Below are positions 63,878 to 64,000 of a DNA stretch of 64,000 bases, piece after piece. A program made the translations under genes and the position numbers. Each line of letters opens with the position of its first letter. The first letter of the stretch is position 1. The DNA is from Paramecium sonneborni (lineage: Eukaryota > Ciliophora > Oligohymenophorea > Peniculida > Parameciidae), in assembly GCA_905182985.1 (NCBI GenBank), contig CAJJDN010000025.1:301487-365486 (forward strand), in the 5' to 3' direction. The notes beneath the pieces were generated by a model, which saw only the letters and a program-made list of their open reading frames with translations, had not been told where the DNA came from and made no database searches.

Positions 63878-64000
63878 TCATTTTTATTGACTATGAAATT
63901 CGTGAAACCATTTTAAAATTTAAATTTCCTTCATAGCTTGTTCACTTATTTCAACAATGATTTCCTTTTCTTTATAATCATTTTCACTGTACTTTTTAAT
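63878..64000 (-). CDS. Uncharacterised gene, C-terminal end (5' end outside window)
   Basis: The minus frame reads KKYSENDYKEKEIIVEISEQ, AMKEIQILKWFHEFHSQQK and stops at TGA 63878-63880. About 40 residues are visible: charged, helical, no motif. It converges with COQ5, 53 bp away. Confidence 0.5.

Overview
The window reads as a macronuclear scaffold of a Paramecium-type ciliate. Recognisable proteins (actin, kinesin, meckelin, COQ5, PI4-kinase) read through only if TAA and TAG encode glutamine and TGA is the sole stop. Genes are broken by very short introns (mostly 21-33 nt, usually GTA...TAG). DNA is extremely AT-rich, genes are packed tightly on both strands, and one telomeric tract of C3A3/C4A3 type is present. 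All coordinates here come from hand translation with this code, so some exon junctions and 5' ends are approximate.

Layout. 1-443: 3' end of an actin gene. 1573-6930: three tandem minus-strand paralogues of an unrecognised family. 7019-9614: a PGPG-motif protein and a Myb-repeat protein. 12863-16414: a double-FHA protein, an alveolin-like cortical protein, and a CXC/tesmin (LIN54-type) factor. 17955-21809: coiled-coil proteins and a SPRY-like protein. 22256-28100: a HEAT-like (possibly CAND1-like) gene, a nine-repeat MORN protein with an IQ motif, a coiled-coil gene, and a Q-rich frame running into a Nudix domain. 28108-35837: a large N-terminal-motor kinesin and an ankyrin-DHHC S-acyltransferase. 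37293-38784: an HCF101-like P-loop Fe-S protein (DUF59 + Mrp + DUF971-like). 38820-45398: uncharacterised genes, a second FHA protein and a small secreted Cys-rich protein. 46572-50994: an exosome RNase PH-like subunit, PI4-kinase beta and an AHA1 N-domain protein. 51854-57635: two tandem K+ channels with a CNBD and a CCHC zinc knuckle. 57648-64000: meckelin (MKS3), CSN1, a small ORF, COQ5 and the 3' end of another gene.

Assembly. Single Ns at 10271, 17253, 20154, 36414 and 42687 each separate two apparently identical copies of 1.0-1.4 kb. These look like unmerged contig overlaps, so about 5.8 kb of the window is redundant and several genes appear twice, once truncated. The joint at 36414 is special. 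The right-hand contig begins with telomeric repeats, so some macronuclear molecules probably end there, inside the ankyrin-DHHC gene, while others read through.

The genes do not form one pathway. Several fit the ciliate cortex and cilium: alveolin-like protein, MORN protein, kinesin, meckelin and K+ channels. The rest are housekeeping functions: CoQ synthesis, Fe-S assembly, the exosome, COP9, PI4P synthesis and an Hsp90 co-chaperone.
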